DNA of 64,000 nt from Hyphomonas chukchiensis (lineage in GTDB: Bacteria > Pseudomonadota > Alphaproteobacteria > Caulobacterales > Hyphomonadaceae), in the NCBI RefSeq assembly GCF_000682695.1, contig NZ_AWFG01000001.1:124001-188000 (forward strand), written 5' to 3'. Positions 17,078-26,703 of this stretch are shown here, in pieces (the stretch's first letter is position 1; every line of letters begins with the position of its first letter). A program made the translations under genes and the position numbers. Below the pieces are notes generated by a model. The model did not search any database. It had not been told where the DNA came from and was given only the letters and a program-made list of their open reading frames with translations.

Positions 17078-17941
17078 ATGCTCAAGACAGAAGCCTATTT
17101 CGACACCGCCACCTCCACCGTCACCTATCTCGCCTGGGATGAGGCAACACTGGAGGCCGCCATTATCGACCCCGTCATGGATTACGAGCCCCATGCCGCG
17201 CATCTCTCCACGGCCTCGGTCGATCGCATCCTGGCTGACGCAAGGGATCGCGGCCTGAAAATCATCTGGGCCCTCGACACCCATGCCCATGCCGACCACC
17301 TCTCAGCTGCCCACCATGTGCGCGACGTGACAGGCGCCAAGGTCGGCATTGGCGCGCGCATCACCGAAGTGCAGCGGGCCTTCTCCGCACTGTTTCATGC
17401 AACCGATGTCTGCCCGAACGGCGGCGCCTTCGACGCCCTCTTCAAGGACGGCGACACATTCCCGCTCGGCGAGCTGAACGTGAACGTGCTTCATACGCCC
17501 GGCCACACGCCAGCCTGCGTTACCTATCTGATCGACAACGCGGCCTTCGTTGGCGACACGCTTTTCATGCCGGACTATGGCACAGCCCGGGCAGATTTCC
17601 CCGGCGGCGACGCGGCAACGCTCTATCAGTCGATCCGCCGCATCCTCGACTTGCCGCCCGAAACCCGCGTCTTTGTCGGGCACGACTACCTGCCAGCGGG
17701 CCGCGACAAGCCAGCCTGGGAAACCACAGTGGCAGAGCAGCACGCGGCGAATGTGCACGTCCATGACGGCGTGGACGAAGCCACCTTCGTTGCCATGCGT
17801 CAGGCCCGCGACGCGACACTTGGCGCCCCGCGCCTCATCCTGCCTTCGCTGCAGGTGAATATCCGGGGCGGCGCACTGCCGCCTGCTGAGGATGACGGCC
17901 AGATCTACCTGAAAATCCCGGTCAACCGGCTGGGCGTCTGA
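17078..17941 (+). CDS. blh: MBL-fold persulfide dioxygenase / beta-lactamase-like hydrolase (Blh)
   Basis: A 287-residue metallo-beta-lactamase-fold enzyme. Start chosen at ATG 17078 after GAAAGGAG with ideal spacing. The metal motif THAHADH places H69, H71, D73 and H74; further ligands are in HTPGHTP and VGDTLF. ETHE1-type persulfide dioxygenases use one Fe(II) and O2 to oxidise glutathione persulfide to sulfite. Together with BigR and TauE/SafE it forms a sulfide detoxification unit under a shared operator. The usual sulfide:quinone oxidoreductase is not in this window. Confidence 0.93.
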   Translation: MLKTEAYFDTATSTVTYLAWDEATLEAAIIDPVMDYEPHAAHLSTASVDRILADARDRGLKIIWALDTHAHADHLSAAHHVRDVTGAKVGIGARITEVQRAFSALFHATDVCPNGGAFDALFKDGDTFPLGELNVNVLHTPGHTPACVTYLIDNAAFVGDTLFMPDYGTARADFPGGDAATLYQSIRRILDLPPETRVFVGHDYLPAGRDKPAWETTVAEQHAANVHVHDGVDEATFVAMRQARDATLGAPRLILPSLQVNIRGGALPPAEDDGQIYLKIPVNRLGV

Positions 17942-17950
17942 TATGCATTC

Positions 17951-17973
17951 GGGCAGGGCAAAAGGCCCTGCCC
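17951..17973 (+). terminator. Perfect hairpin after persulfide dioxygenase gene
   Basis: GGGCAGGGC (17951-17959) pairs with GCCCTGCCC (17965-17973) around the loop AAAAG. Only a weak T tract (TTCG) follows, so termination may be incomplete and allow readthrough to the EamA gene. Confidence 0.5.
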
Positions 17974-18003
17974 TTCGCCCCCAAAGCCTGATATCGGGCC
18001 CTA

Positions 18004-18906
18004 ATGGCTTTTCGTGATTTCATTCTTCTCTTCGCCGTTTGCCTCGTTTGGGGTCTCAACATCGTGCTCAGCCGCTGGGTCGTGGCCGATGTCGGCGTGC
18101 CGCCGCTCTTCTTTGCGGCTGTGCGCTTCACAGGCGTTGCCCTCTTCCTGATCCCGTTCCTGCGGCCGAAACCGGAAGACCTGAAAACCCTTTTTCTGAT
18201 CGCCCTCATGATCGGCTCGCTCAACTTTGCACTCCTGTTCATTGGCCTCACCACAGCGGAGGCCTCGGCTGCTGCCGTGACAGGCCAGCTCGGCGTGCCG
18301 ATCTCCACCCTCCTCTCCATGGCCTTTCTCGGTGAGACAATCGGCTGGCGGCGCGGCCTCGGCATCATGCTCGCCTTTGCCGGCGTCGTGCTGATCGCCT
18401 TTGATCCGGGCAGTTTCGGCATCTCCGTGGGCCTGCTCTATATCGTCGCCTCGGCATTCATCGGCTCGGTGGGCGGCATCCTGATGAAGCGCATGGCCCC
18501 GGTCACCGGCCTCCAGCTGCAGGCCTGGGTCGGCCTCTTCAGCTTCCTGCCGCTCTTCCTCTTCTCCTATCTCTTCGAGTCGAACCAGATCGGCAGCTAT
18601 ATCGGCGCCGGCTGGCCCGTCTGGCTCGCCAGCCTCTTTGCCATTGTCGGTGTCTCCATCTTTGGCCACGGCGCCTTCTATACGCTTCTCAAGAGATATG
18701 ACGTCTCGATGATCTCGCCTTTGACACTGATGACACCGATCTGGGGCGTCATCTTCGGGATCGTGCTGCTCAACGAGCCGATCACCGCGCGCCTGGTCCT
18801 CGGCGCCGCCATTTCCCTCTCCGGCGTCTTTGTCATCGCCATCCGGCCTAATCGCCGCATGCCCGAGGCCGCGCTCGGCAAGAAGATCGGGCCCGGAGAC
18901 AGCTGA
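18004..18906 (+). CDS. EamA/DMT family transporter
   Basis: A 300-residue drug/metabolite transporter with about ten membrane helices and two EamA repeats (about 8-135 and 148-285). It begins LLFAVCLVWGLNIVLSRWVV, and the second repeat ends with GVIFGIVLLNEPITARLVLG, both typical. It probably exports amino acids, nucleosides or related metabolites; substrate unknown. The stop TGA overlaps the ATG of the amidase gene (TGATG at 18904-18908), so the two are coupled. Confidence 0.9.
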   Translation: MAFRDFILLFAVCLVWGLNIVLSRWVVADVGVPPLFFAAVRFTGVALFLIPFLRPKPEDLKTLFLIALMIGSLNFALLFIGLTTAEASAAAVTGQLGVPISTLLSMAFLGETIGWRRGLGIMLAFAGVVLIAFDPGSFGISVGLLYIVASAFIGSVGGILMKRMAPVTGLQLQAWVGLFSFLPLFLFSYLFESNQIGSYIGAGWPVWLASLFAIVGVSIFGHGAFYTLLKRYDVSMISPLTLMTPIWGVIFGIVLLNEPITARLVLGAAISLSGVFVIAIRPNRRMPEAALGKKIGPGDS

Positions 18907-19655
18907 TGCAGGTGGAACAGGTCCCCAGCCCCAATTTCAACGACCGCAAGCACAAGGTCGACATGCTGGTCCTGCACTATACCGGCATGGAAAGTGGCGA
19001 GGCGGCCCTCACACGCATGTGTGATCCGAGCGCCGAAGTCTCGGCCCATTACATGGTTTGGGAAGATGGCCGCATCACCCAGCTTGTCGCCGAAGACAAG
19101 CGCGCCTGGCACGCCGGCGTCTCCGTCTGGCAGGGCGACACGGACCTGAACTCCCGCTCTGTCGGCATCGAGATCGTCAATGGCGGCCATGATGTGCCCC
19201 TGATAGACGGCACCCTGGCCCCTTATCCGGATGTCCAGGTCGATGCCCTGATCGCGCTCTGCAAAGGCATCCTGTCGCGCCACGACATTCCGGCGAGCCG
19301 CGTTGTCGCCCATTCCGACATCGCCCCGGCGCGCAAGACCGATCCCGGTGAGCATTTCCCTTGGGCGAGGCTTGCCGCAGACGGCATCGGCCTCTGGCCA
19401 TCATCCGCCGCGCTCAGTCTCGACGAGTCATCGCTCATGCCGGGCGACAGCGGCCCGGCGGTCAGCGACCTGCAGAACATGCTTCACGCAATCGGTTACG
19501 GGCTGGAGGCAAACGGCACCTATGACGAAACCACCCGCCTTGTGATCAGCGCCTTCCAGCGCCGCTACGTGTCCGCCCAGATTACGGGCGCCGCCGATCC
19601 GGAAACGCTGGAACGTATCGCAAATGTCTATGGGCTGATCGCTGGCGCGGCCTGA
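18906..19655 (+). CDS. N-acetylmuramoyl-L-alanine amidase (AmpD-like) with peptidoglycan-binding domain
   Basis: A 249-residue amidase_2 enzyme. Zinc ligands H24 (LVLHYTG), H136 and D146 (AHSDIAPARKTDPG, with K144) and Glu in GIEIVNGG are conserved. Residues 180-245 form a PG_binding_1 domain beginning PGDSGPAVSDLQNML. There is no signal peptide, so it probably acts on cytoplasmic anhydro-muropeptides in cell-wall recycling, like AmpD/AmiD-type enzymes. Coupled to an EamA transporter, which might move a recycling intermediate, although that is inference. Confidence 0.93.
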   Translation: MQVEQVPSPNFNDRKHKVDMLVLHYTGMESGEAALTRMCDPSAEVSAHYMVWEDGRITQLVAEDKRAWHAGVSVWQGDTDLNSRSVGIEIVNGGHDVPLIDGTLAPYPDVQVDALIALCKGILSRHDIPASRVVAHSDIAPARKTDPGEHFPWARLAADGIGLWPSSAALSLDESSLMPGDSGPAVSDLQNMLHAIGYGLEANGTYDETTRLVISAFQRRYVSAQITGAADPETLERIANVYGLIAGAA

Positions 19656-19668
19656 TCTGCGAGATCAG
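19652..19668. terminator. Small hairpin at convergent gene ends
   Basis: CTGATCT (19652-19658) and AGATCAG (19662-19668) form a perfect 7-bp stem with a 3-nt loop spanning the stops of the amidase and YihY genes. There is no strong T run, so it is only a candidate terminator. Confidence 0.35.
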
Positions 19669-20594
19669 ATTGTAATCGCGCCGTCTGCGCCGGCTTCGTC
19701 TTCCTCGGCAATCAGGCCTTCGCGCGGCAGACGGCTCGCCCATTCCACGGCCAGCGCCGCGCCCAGCAGCAGGGCCGAGACCGAAACCGACAGCCAGATG
19801 AAGCCAAGGATCACAGAGGCCAGCGCCCCGTAAAAGGAATCCAGCGCCGAGAATTTAAGGTAGATGTGGAACGCCCATGTCACGCCCAGCCAGGCCAGAG
19901 ACCCCGCCGCCGCGCCGGCGGCCTTGGCCCGGTTGCCCTTGATCCGGCCGTGCAGCGACAGCGCGATGATCATGTAGAAGATCGCAAAACAGGCGAGCCC
20001 CTTGCCCAGCCACAGGCGCGAGGCGATGTCCGACAGGCTCTGCGCCAGGTCGAACGCGATATAGCCCTCATTCTCGGTGATGAATGAGGCCATCAGCTGC
20101 AGCGCGCCGAGGATCCAGACGGCCAGGATGAGCAGTGCCGTCATCAGGATCGAAACGCCCTGGAAGCGGATGATCTTGGTCGCCCGCTCGCTGCCCGTCA
20201 CCATGCGGATGCCGGTGATCGCCGCCTTGGCGCCGGAACTGGCCGTGTAGAACACGACAATGATCGCGCCGATGGCCTGCAGGGTCAGCGTCCGCGCGGT
20301 CATGCTGCGGATCGTGTCGAGATCCGCCTTCGACAGCGGCGCCACGGCCGAGACCAGCACCTGGTCAATCGTGTCCGACAATTGGCGGCTGAGATCGGCC
20401 GGCAGCAGGGTGAACAGCAAGGTCACCGTCAGATAGACAAGCGGGAAGATCGAGAACAGGGCGTAGAAGCTGATCCCGCCGGTCACGATACGGATTTCGG
20501 GCTTGGACAGGCGCACGATGGCGCACCAGAGCGGCATCAGCAGCCAGTGCTTCACGGCCTCGGGCACGGGCATTCGGTCTATCAGCTTGCGCAT
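19665..20594 (-). CDS. YihY/BrkB family inner-membrane protein
   Basis: A 309-residue membrane protein of the YihY/virulence factor BrkB family with six membrane helices. The opening helix GGISFYALFSIFPLVYLTVT (about 39-58) and FYGALASVILGFIWLSVSV (about 253-271) are diagnostic. The function of the family is not settled; it was once misannotated as RNase BN. The gene is convergent with the amidase gene and divergent from the phosphatase gene. Confidence 0.92.
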   Translation of the reverse strand: MRKLIDRMPVPEAVKHWLLMPLWCAIVRLSKPEIRIVTGGISFYALFSIFPLVYLTVTLLFTLLPADLSRQLSDTIDQVLVSAVAPLSKADLDTIRSMTARTLTLQAIGAIIVVFYTASSGAKAAITGIRMVTGSERATKIIRFQGVSILMTALLILAVWILGALQLMASFITENEGYIAFDLAQSLSDIASRLWLGKGLACFAIFYMIIALSLHGRIKGNRAKAAGAAAGSLAWLGVTWAFHIYLKFSALDSFYGALASVILGFIWLSVSVSALLLGAALAVEWASRLPREGLIAEEDEAGADGAITI

Positions 20595-20763
20595 TCGGCC
20601 TCCGGGAGGATTCGATCAGGCTTTGTGCCAGGCTCAATGTGAACCGATCCGGCCTTTAAGGCCATGCTTGATCCTGACTTGAGCAACAAGCCCATTTCGC
20701 CTATTTTATAGCGATCAACCTCTATTGCCGCGGCTGCTGACCCGACAATATGAGGAATGAAAC

Positions 20764-21297
20764 ATGTCACATCCCGTCTCACGGGCGGCGCGGCGCGCGC
20801 TTGCCCGCAAACATGGCGACCGCAAGGTCGAGCCTACCTATCGCGGATTCGCCGAGAAAAACTGGAAACTCGTCTATTTACGCCATAACAAGCTGCACCG
20901 TGCCCGCCAGCTCGGAAAGATCTGGCCGCATAAGGAGTGGAAGAAGCTGATGACCGATAGCGAGCCCGTGAAAGTGCTGTTCGTATGCAGCCGCAACCAG
21001 TGGCGCAGCCCCACCGGGGAAGCCGTCTTCTCGCGCATCGACGGCGTATCCACGCGCTCGGCCGGCACGGCCAGCAATGCCCGCCGGAAAATCTCGGTCA
21101 CCGACATCCGGTGGGCCGACCTGATCCTTGTCATGGAAGACAAGCACAAGTCCCGCCTGCGGGCCGAGTTCCGGCAGGAAGTCGCCTACAAGCCCGTGCA
21201 CGTCCTCGATATCCCGGACGACTATAAATACATGGATGCAGACCTGGTCGAGCTGATCCGCGCCAAGGCCGAGCCCCTGATCTTTGATCAGGGGTGA
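20764..21297 (+). CDS. COG4551-type tyrosine phosphatase with basic N-terminal extension
   Basis: A 177-residue protein. The C-terminal 110 residues are a small low-molecular-weight protein tyrosine phosphatase relative with P-loop VCSRNQWRSPT (C75, R81) and an Asp-rich IPDDYKYMD segment near 157-165. Typical members start at about MTDSEPVK (ATG 20950). Here 62 basic residues precede it (rich in Arg, Lys and His, with KNWKLVYLRHNKLHRA). The ATG at 20764 has a good GAGGA site, so the extension is probably translated; an internal start at 20950 could yield the short form. Substrate unknown. RNase P RNA follows immediately. Confidence 0.82.
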   Translation: MSHPVSRAARRALARKHGDRKVEPTYRGFAEKNWKLVYLRHNKLHRARQLGKIWPHKEWKKLMTDSEPVKVLFVCSRNQWRSPTGEAVFSRIDGVSTRSAGTASNARRKISVTDIRWADLILVMEDKHKSRLRAEFRQEVAYKPVHVLDIPDDYKYMDADLVELIRAKAEPLIFDQG

Positions 21298-21348
21298 ACG
21301 CCCTGCGGGACTCGAACTCCGGCGCATTACCCGCTATATGCGCCCGAT

Positions 21349-21731
21349 GACCAGACGGCCGGGCAGCCGCTGGTGGTGGGGTAACCTGCCATTGGAGGAA
21401 AGTCCGGGCTCCAGGGAGACAAGGCGGCGGATAACTTCCGCCCGGCGCGAGCCGAGGGAAAGTGCCACAGAGAGCAGACCGCCTGCCGCTTCGGTGGCAG
21501 GTAAGGGTGAAAGGGTGGGGTAAGAGCCCACCGCGGACCTGGTAACAGGTCTGGCAAGGTAAACCCCGCCTGGAGCAAGACCAAGTAGGGGGCGCACATG
21601 GGATGTCTTCAGCCCGCGCCCCGGGTGTGTCGCGAGAGGCAGGCTGTGAGGCCTGTCGCAGAGGAATGGTTGCCGAACCGATGTCCCGAGAGGGCGCGGG
21701 GAACAGAACCCGGCTTACAGGCCGTCTGGTC
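21349..21731 (+). ncRNA. rnpB: RNase P RNA (type A)
   Basis: The transcript folds with P1 formed by GACCAGACGGCC (21349-21360) and GGCCGTCTGGTC (21720-21731). Universal elements are present in order: GAGGAAAGTCCGGGCTCC near 21396, AGGGTGAAAGGGTGGGGTAA near 21503, AAGACCAAGTAGGGG near 21578 and ACAGAACCCGGCTTAC near 21704. This is the catalytic RNA that removes 5' leaders from pre-tRNAs. Length about 383 nt is normal for alphaproteobacteria. It lies 51 bp downstream of the phosphatase gene, followed by a short AT-rich stretch. Confidence 0.97.
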
Positions 21732-21889
21732 ATATATTATCTCGCCTAAATAGATATTGATCACACCTCAACCTCAGTTCATCTGGCCCCCTGCGAGCTT
21801 TTCATGCATTATTGGTACATCGGCTGCCCTTTATGGCGTTCAGTTGACTGAGAGATGCTCGCGCTCCCGCCTATCTGCTGGAGTCGTAA

Positions 21890-22636
21890 ATGTTCAATAG
21901 TGAAGCCCACCCGGGCAACCGCCTGCTTGCAAGCCTCCCCCTCGGGGAACACGCTATGGTATCAGCCGCCGTCGAGCGCACGACGCTTGAAATTGGCCAG
22001 ACACTTCATCGCTCAGGTGAAATGATCGACCATGTCTATCTGGTTGAAAGCGGCTTCATTTCCGCCATGGCGGTCCTGTCTGATGGCCAGCCCCTGGAAG
22101 TGGGACTGATCGGCTCCGAAGGCGTGGCAGGCGGCACTGTGCTGCTCGGCGCGCAGACATCCTATTGCGAAACCATGTGCCAGACAGGCGGCGAAGCCTT
22201 GAGGATACGAACCAGCAAGTACCTCCGCCTCATGGAGTCTTGCCCCATTTTTCGGGCCGTGACGCTCAAATACCTCCATATGTTCCACGCGCAGGTTGTC
22301 CAGACCGCCGCCTGCAATGCACATCATGATCTCTCTCAGCGACTGGCCCGCTGGCTACTCAGCGCGCATGACCGCAGCGGCACGCCGGAACTATCCCTGA
22401 CGCAGGACCTGATATCGATCATGCTCGGCGTAAGGCGCTCCACTGTGAGTGTGGCAGCCGCCACCCTGCAGCGGGCAGGCATCATCCGTTATCAGCACGG
22501 CAAGATAACGATCGTCGATCGAGTCGGCCTCGAGAACGCCGCTTGTGAATGCTATGAAGCCATATCGGGCGAATACCGCCGCCTGTTCGGTGAACATCCT
22601 AAGGATATTGTCCGGCCCCATCGTTTCACAACATGA
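21890..22636 (+). CDS. Crp/Fnr family transcriptional regulator
   Basis: A 248-residue regulator: cyclic-nucleotide-binding-like beta barrel (about 25-130, with PLEVGLIGSEGVAGG), long dimerisation helix (about 130-160) and a winged helix (about 165-225) with LTQDLISIMLGVRRSTVSVA as the helix-turn-helix. It lacks the N-terminal cysteines of Fnr and the cAMP-contact set of Crp, so the ligand, if any, is unknown. GGAG precedes the ATG. The histidine kinase gene follows 128 bp downstream and might share function. Confidence 0.92.
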   Translation: MFNSEAHPGNRLLASLPLGEHAMVSAAVERTTLEIGQTLHRSGEMIDHVYLVESGFISAMAVLSDGQPLEVGLIGSEGVAGGTVLLGAQTSYCETMCQTGGEALRIRTSKYLRLMESCPIFRAVTLKYLHMFHAQVVQTAACNAHHDLSQRLARWLLSAHDRSGTPELSLTQDLISIMLGVRRSTVSVAAATLQRAGIIRYQHGKITIVDRVGLENAACECYEAISGEYRRLFGEHPKDIVRPHRFTT

Positions 22637-22751
22637 CCAAGCCGACTTCGAGGCCCATATCATATCCGCCGAACAAGGCGCTTACGAACTAAGAACAGCA
22701 AGAGTCCGCTACCGTACCGACTACCCACCCCCCCACGCGTAAAAGTTAATT

Positions 22752-22760
22752 GGGAGGTAT
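22752..22760 (+). promoter_or_regulatory. Strong Shine-Dalgarno of the histidine kinase gene, complementary to its own 3' terminator loop
   Basis: GGGAGGTAT at 22752-22760 lies 4 nt before ATG 22765 and decides that start over the upstream TTG. The same 9 bases are the exact reverse complement of ATACCTCCC at 23683-23691, which forms the loop of the terminator downstream of this gene. See the finding on possible autoregulation. Confidence 0.7.
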
Positions 22761-22764
22761 AGCA

Positions 22765-23508
22765 ATGCACTTTTCATGGGCGAATTCGCAAGTAGGCATT
22801 TCCGCAGGAGCCATCGGCACTAAAACGCCGCGGTTGGGACGCATCGGGAAGTTAGAACTATTCCAATTAAGCCAATTAAGGGTGGAGCTGGAAAAATCTC
22901 ATGAACAGATCCTCCATCTCGAGGCGCTGCTCCGTGAAGCAGATCACCGTATAAAGAACAGCCTTCAAGTTGCATCCAGCCTGCTGAAAGCCGAGGCGAG
23001 GCGGAGTGTAAGCGACGAATTACGCGACGCCCTCATCAGCGCAGCATCAAGGGTAAGTGCCATCAGCATGGTTCACGACGCCTTGCAGGGAAGCGGTGGT
23101 GAAAGCCTGCTAGATGTCAGCCACCTCATGGAGAGGATGTGTCATTCGATGCAGGACCTGTGTGAGGGCAAGGCCGAGATACATCTTGATCTCGGCGAGA
23201 CGCTGCCCGCCCTGCCTGTTATATTTGCGCGCCCGCTCATGCTGCTCGTCAACGAGATCATCATGAATGCGCTGCGCCACGCCTTCCCCCCAGACCGGCT
23301 GGGCACGATTTCCGTGTCCCTCGAACGCGACGGCCATGACATCATTGTTGTCGTAAAGGATGATGGCGTCGGGATGACGATTACAGAAGCCGGTCATGCC
23401 GGTTTTGGCACCAGACTTATTGAAATGATGACTCGGCAGATCGATGGCGAACTGGTCAGGGATATTACGTCGGGAACCTGCTTTACACTGACGGCTCCGC
23501 TCCCTTAG
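22765..23508 (+). CDS. Soluble HisKA_2-type sensor histidine kinase
   Basis: A 247-residue kinase. The dimerisation/phosphotransfer motif is LREADHRIKNSLQ with His61 as phosphate acceptor, typical of HisKA_2. The ATPase domain follows: N box LLVNEIIMNALRHA (about 161-174), G1 VKDDGVGM and a TRLIEMM segment. The N-terminal 30 residues are unstructured and are followed by a coiled-coil stretch (QLSQLRVELEKSHEQILHLE). There is no PAS, GAF or membrane segment, so input must come from a partner protein. Related kinases feed the alphaproteobacterial general stress response through PhyR. No response regulator is adjacent. Confidence 0.92.
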   Translation: MHFSWANSQVGISAGAIGTKTPRLGRIGKLELFQLSQLRVELEKSHEQILHLEALLREADHRIKNSLQVASSLLKAEARRSVSDELRDALISAASRVSAISMVHDALQGSGGESLLDVSHLMERMCHSMQDLCEGKAEIHLDLGETLPALPVIFARPLMLLVNEIIMNALRHAFPPDRLGTISVSLERDGHDIIVVVKDDGVGMTITEAGHAGFGTRLIEMMTRQIDGELVRDITSGTCFTLTAPLP

Positions 23509-23599
23509 AAGAAATATGCTGCATAGCGCGCATCGCAATGTCCGATCTATTCAGATTCCAAAACGATCAATAGTGACTTGAACCAGTGAAAACAGGCAG

Positions 23600-23618
23600 A
23601 CCGCACCTCGCGGTTTTC
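23600..23618 (+). terminator. Short hairpin with T tract downstream of the histidine kinase
   Basis: ACCGC (23600-23604) and GCGGT (23610-23614) flank the loop ACCTC, followed by TTTC. It may be a weak terminator or the first hairpin of a structured 3' RNA that ends at 23719. Confidence 0.4.
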
Positions 23619-23668
23619 TGAATCACTCCGACCCTTGCCCGCGGCCTTGTCCCAGGCCGAGCGCATGA

Positions 23669-23717
23669 CGCACCGTGGCGGCATACCTCCCTGCGCAATC
23701 GCCACGGTGCGCTTTTT

Positions 23718-23719
<2 letters not shown>
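23669..23719 (+). terminator. Strong terminator whose 19-nt loop carries an anti-Shine-Dalgarno sequence
   Basis: CGCACCGTGGCG (23669-23680) pairs perfectly with CGCCACGGTGCG (23700-23711), followed by C and seven T residues. The loop (23681-23699) contains ATACCTCCC (23683-23691). It ends the Crp-kinase region and abuts the stop of the opposing peptidase gene. Another hairpin, CGGCCT-TGTCCC-AGGCCG, lies just upstream at about 23642-23659. Together with the hairpin at 23600 the region could be a 3' UTR-derived or independent small RNA. Confidence 0.85.
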
Positions 23720-25432
<1,713 letters not shown>

Positions 25433-25435
25433 GGA

Positions 25436-25900
25436 TCAGAGCTCCTGAAGGTCGAGATGGAAGAACTGGTTGAAGTCGCTCTTCTCATAGTCCCCAAATG
25501 CCCCGCCCTCAACGAAGCCGTTGCGGCGATAGAGCGTCAGCGCCGGACCGAAGGCCGGTCCGCTCCCCGTCTCGAGGCTGAGGCGATGATAGCCCCTCCT
25601 CTTCGCCTCGCCGATAATGTGCGCCAGCAGGTGCGCCGCGACGCCCTTCCTCAGGTGCGCCTCATAGGTCCGCATCGACTTGATCTCGCCCGCACCGCCG
25701 CCGAGCGCCTTCAGCGCGCCCATGCCGAGCAGCGTCTCGTCCTCCCACGCCGTGTAGAAGCTGATTTCAGGCGCCTTCAGGCCCGTCAGGTCGAGTGCGA
25801 ATACATTCCCCGCCGGCGAATTGGCATGCATGCCCGCAAGCTGCACGCGCAACAGGTCCAGCACCCGCGCATCCTCGAAGTCACCGGGCCGAATATCCAT
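25436..25900 (-). CDS. GNAT family N-acetyltransferase
   Basis: A 154-residue GNAT. Start chosen at ATG 25900 (MDIRPGDFEDARVLDLLR). The acetyl-CoA motif A region is EIKSMRTYEAHLRKGVAAHL with the HLRKGVA turn, followed by YHRLSLETGSGPAFGPALTL and LYRRNGFVEGG, which resembles YhbS/YpeA-like acetyltransferases that act on small molecules. Substrate unknown. It begins 10 bp downstream of the DUF2959 gene stop, so the run DUF2959-GNAT-lipoprotein-Pip is one likely operon. Confidence 0.9.
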   Translation of the reverse strand: MDIRPGDFEDARVLDLLRVQLAGMHANSPAGNVFALDLTGLKAPEISFYTAWEDETLLGMGALKALGGGAGEIKSMRTYEAHLRKGVAAHLLAHIIGEAKRRGYHRLSLETGSGPAFGPALTLYRRNGFVEGGAFGDYEKSDFNQFFHLDLQEL

Positions 25901-25910
25901 TCCGCAAAGC

Positions 25911-26570
25911 TCACACGCCGGGGCGCATCTCCGCAATAAATGCGTCGGCATCCGCGATGGAGCGTTCCATGTCCGCGATCAGGCTCTCGACATTCGACTG
26001 CAAGCCCGCCGTCTCCGGCTCCAGCGCGGCAATCGCCCGCGCATTCAGGTTGTGCTTGAGGTACAGCACGCGGTCGTGGAACATCACCAGCACCGGGTCC
26101 ATCGAGGCCGCCGCCGCATCCATCTTCGCCACCAGCGTGTCATAACGCGCTTCGGTTTCCGCCAGCTGCTCGGCGGCCTTCTGGCGCAGGCCCGGATCGG
26201 AATATTCGGTCAGCTCGCCATTCCATTCCTTGAACAGGTCACGCGCCACCGATTTCACGTCCTTGATGCGCGAGCGCACCTTCTCCGCCTTGTCGACCGA
26301 CCGGTCATAGGACTTTGACAGGCTGTCATAGCTGCTTTCGAGTGCGCCCGGCTCGACATAGACCACCGCGCGGAACGCTTCCAGCGCATTGGCAAACTCT
26401 GTCTTGGCCGCCTCCTGGCTGCGGGCCGTATCAGAGACGCGCTGTACGAGGAGATCACGCTTCTCGTACCCGATCTTTTCCATCGCGCCATAATAGGTGG
26501 ACGCACAGCCAGCGAGTGTCGATGTGGCCAGTAGCGCGCCGATCAGGCCCGCCCGAAGAATCGTTTTCAT
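25911..26570 (-). CDS. DUF2959 lipoprotein
   Basis: A 219-residue lipoprotein (lipobox LAGC, Cys22) of the DUF2959 family. The N-terminal mature STYYGAMEKIGYEKRDLLVQ and the all-helical coiled-coil body, including a conserved DVKSVARDLFKEWNGEL segment, are diagnostic. Function unknown; an outer-membrane or periplasmic scaffold is plausible. First gene of the minus-strand operon that ends with proline iminopeptidase. Confidence 0.9.
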   Translation of the reverse strand: MKTILRAGLIGALLATSTLAGCASTYYGAMEKIGYEKRDLLVQRVSDTARSQEAAKTEFANALEAFRAVVYVEPGALESSYDSLSKSYDRSVDKAEKVRSRIKDVKSVARDLFKEWNGELTEYSDPGLRQKAAEQLAETEARYDTLVAKMDAAAASMDPVLVMFHDRVLYLKHNLNARAIAALEPETAGLQSNVESLIADMERSIADADAFIAEMRPGV

Positions 26571-26703
26571 GGTCGAATCCCCTCCAATCGGCCTTTACTT
26601 GCCGTGATCCGGCCCATGGGTCCAGAGTTTACGAGCCAAAGCGGCGCGAAGCTTTCATGAACCCGCCGTAATCTGAGCGCATTTGGTGTATGATGTGAGT
26701 CGT

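Noticed and set aside
21302-21325. tRNA-like T-arm (GGAGTTCGAGTCCCG on the minus strand) between the phosphatase gene and rnpB
   Set aside because: The T-stem does not pair well and the rest of a tRNA would have to overlap rnpB; no acceptor or anticodon arm is visible.
21757-21771. FNR/FixK-like TTGAT...TCAA upstream of the Crp/Fnr gene
   Set aside because: Spacing is one base too long and the second half is incomplete.
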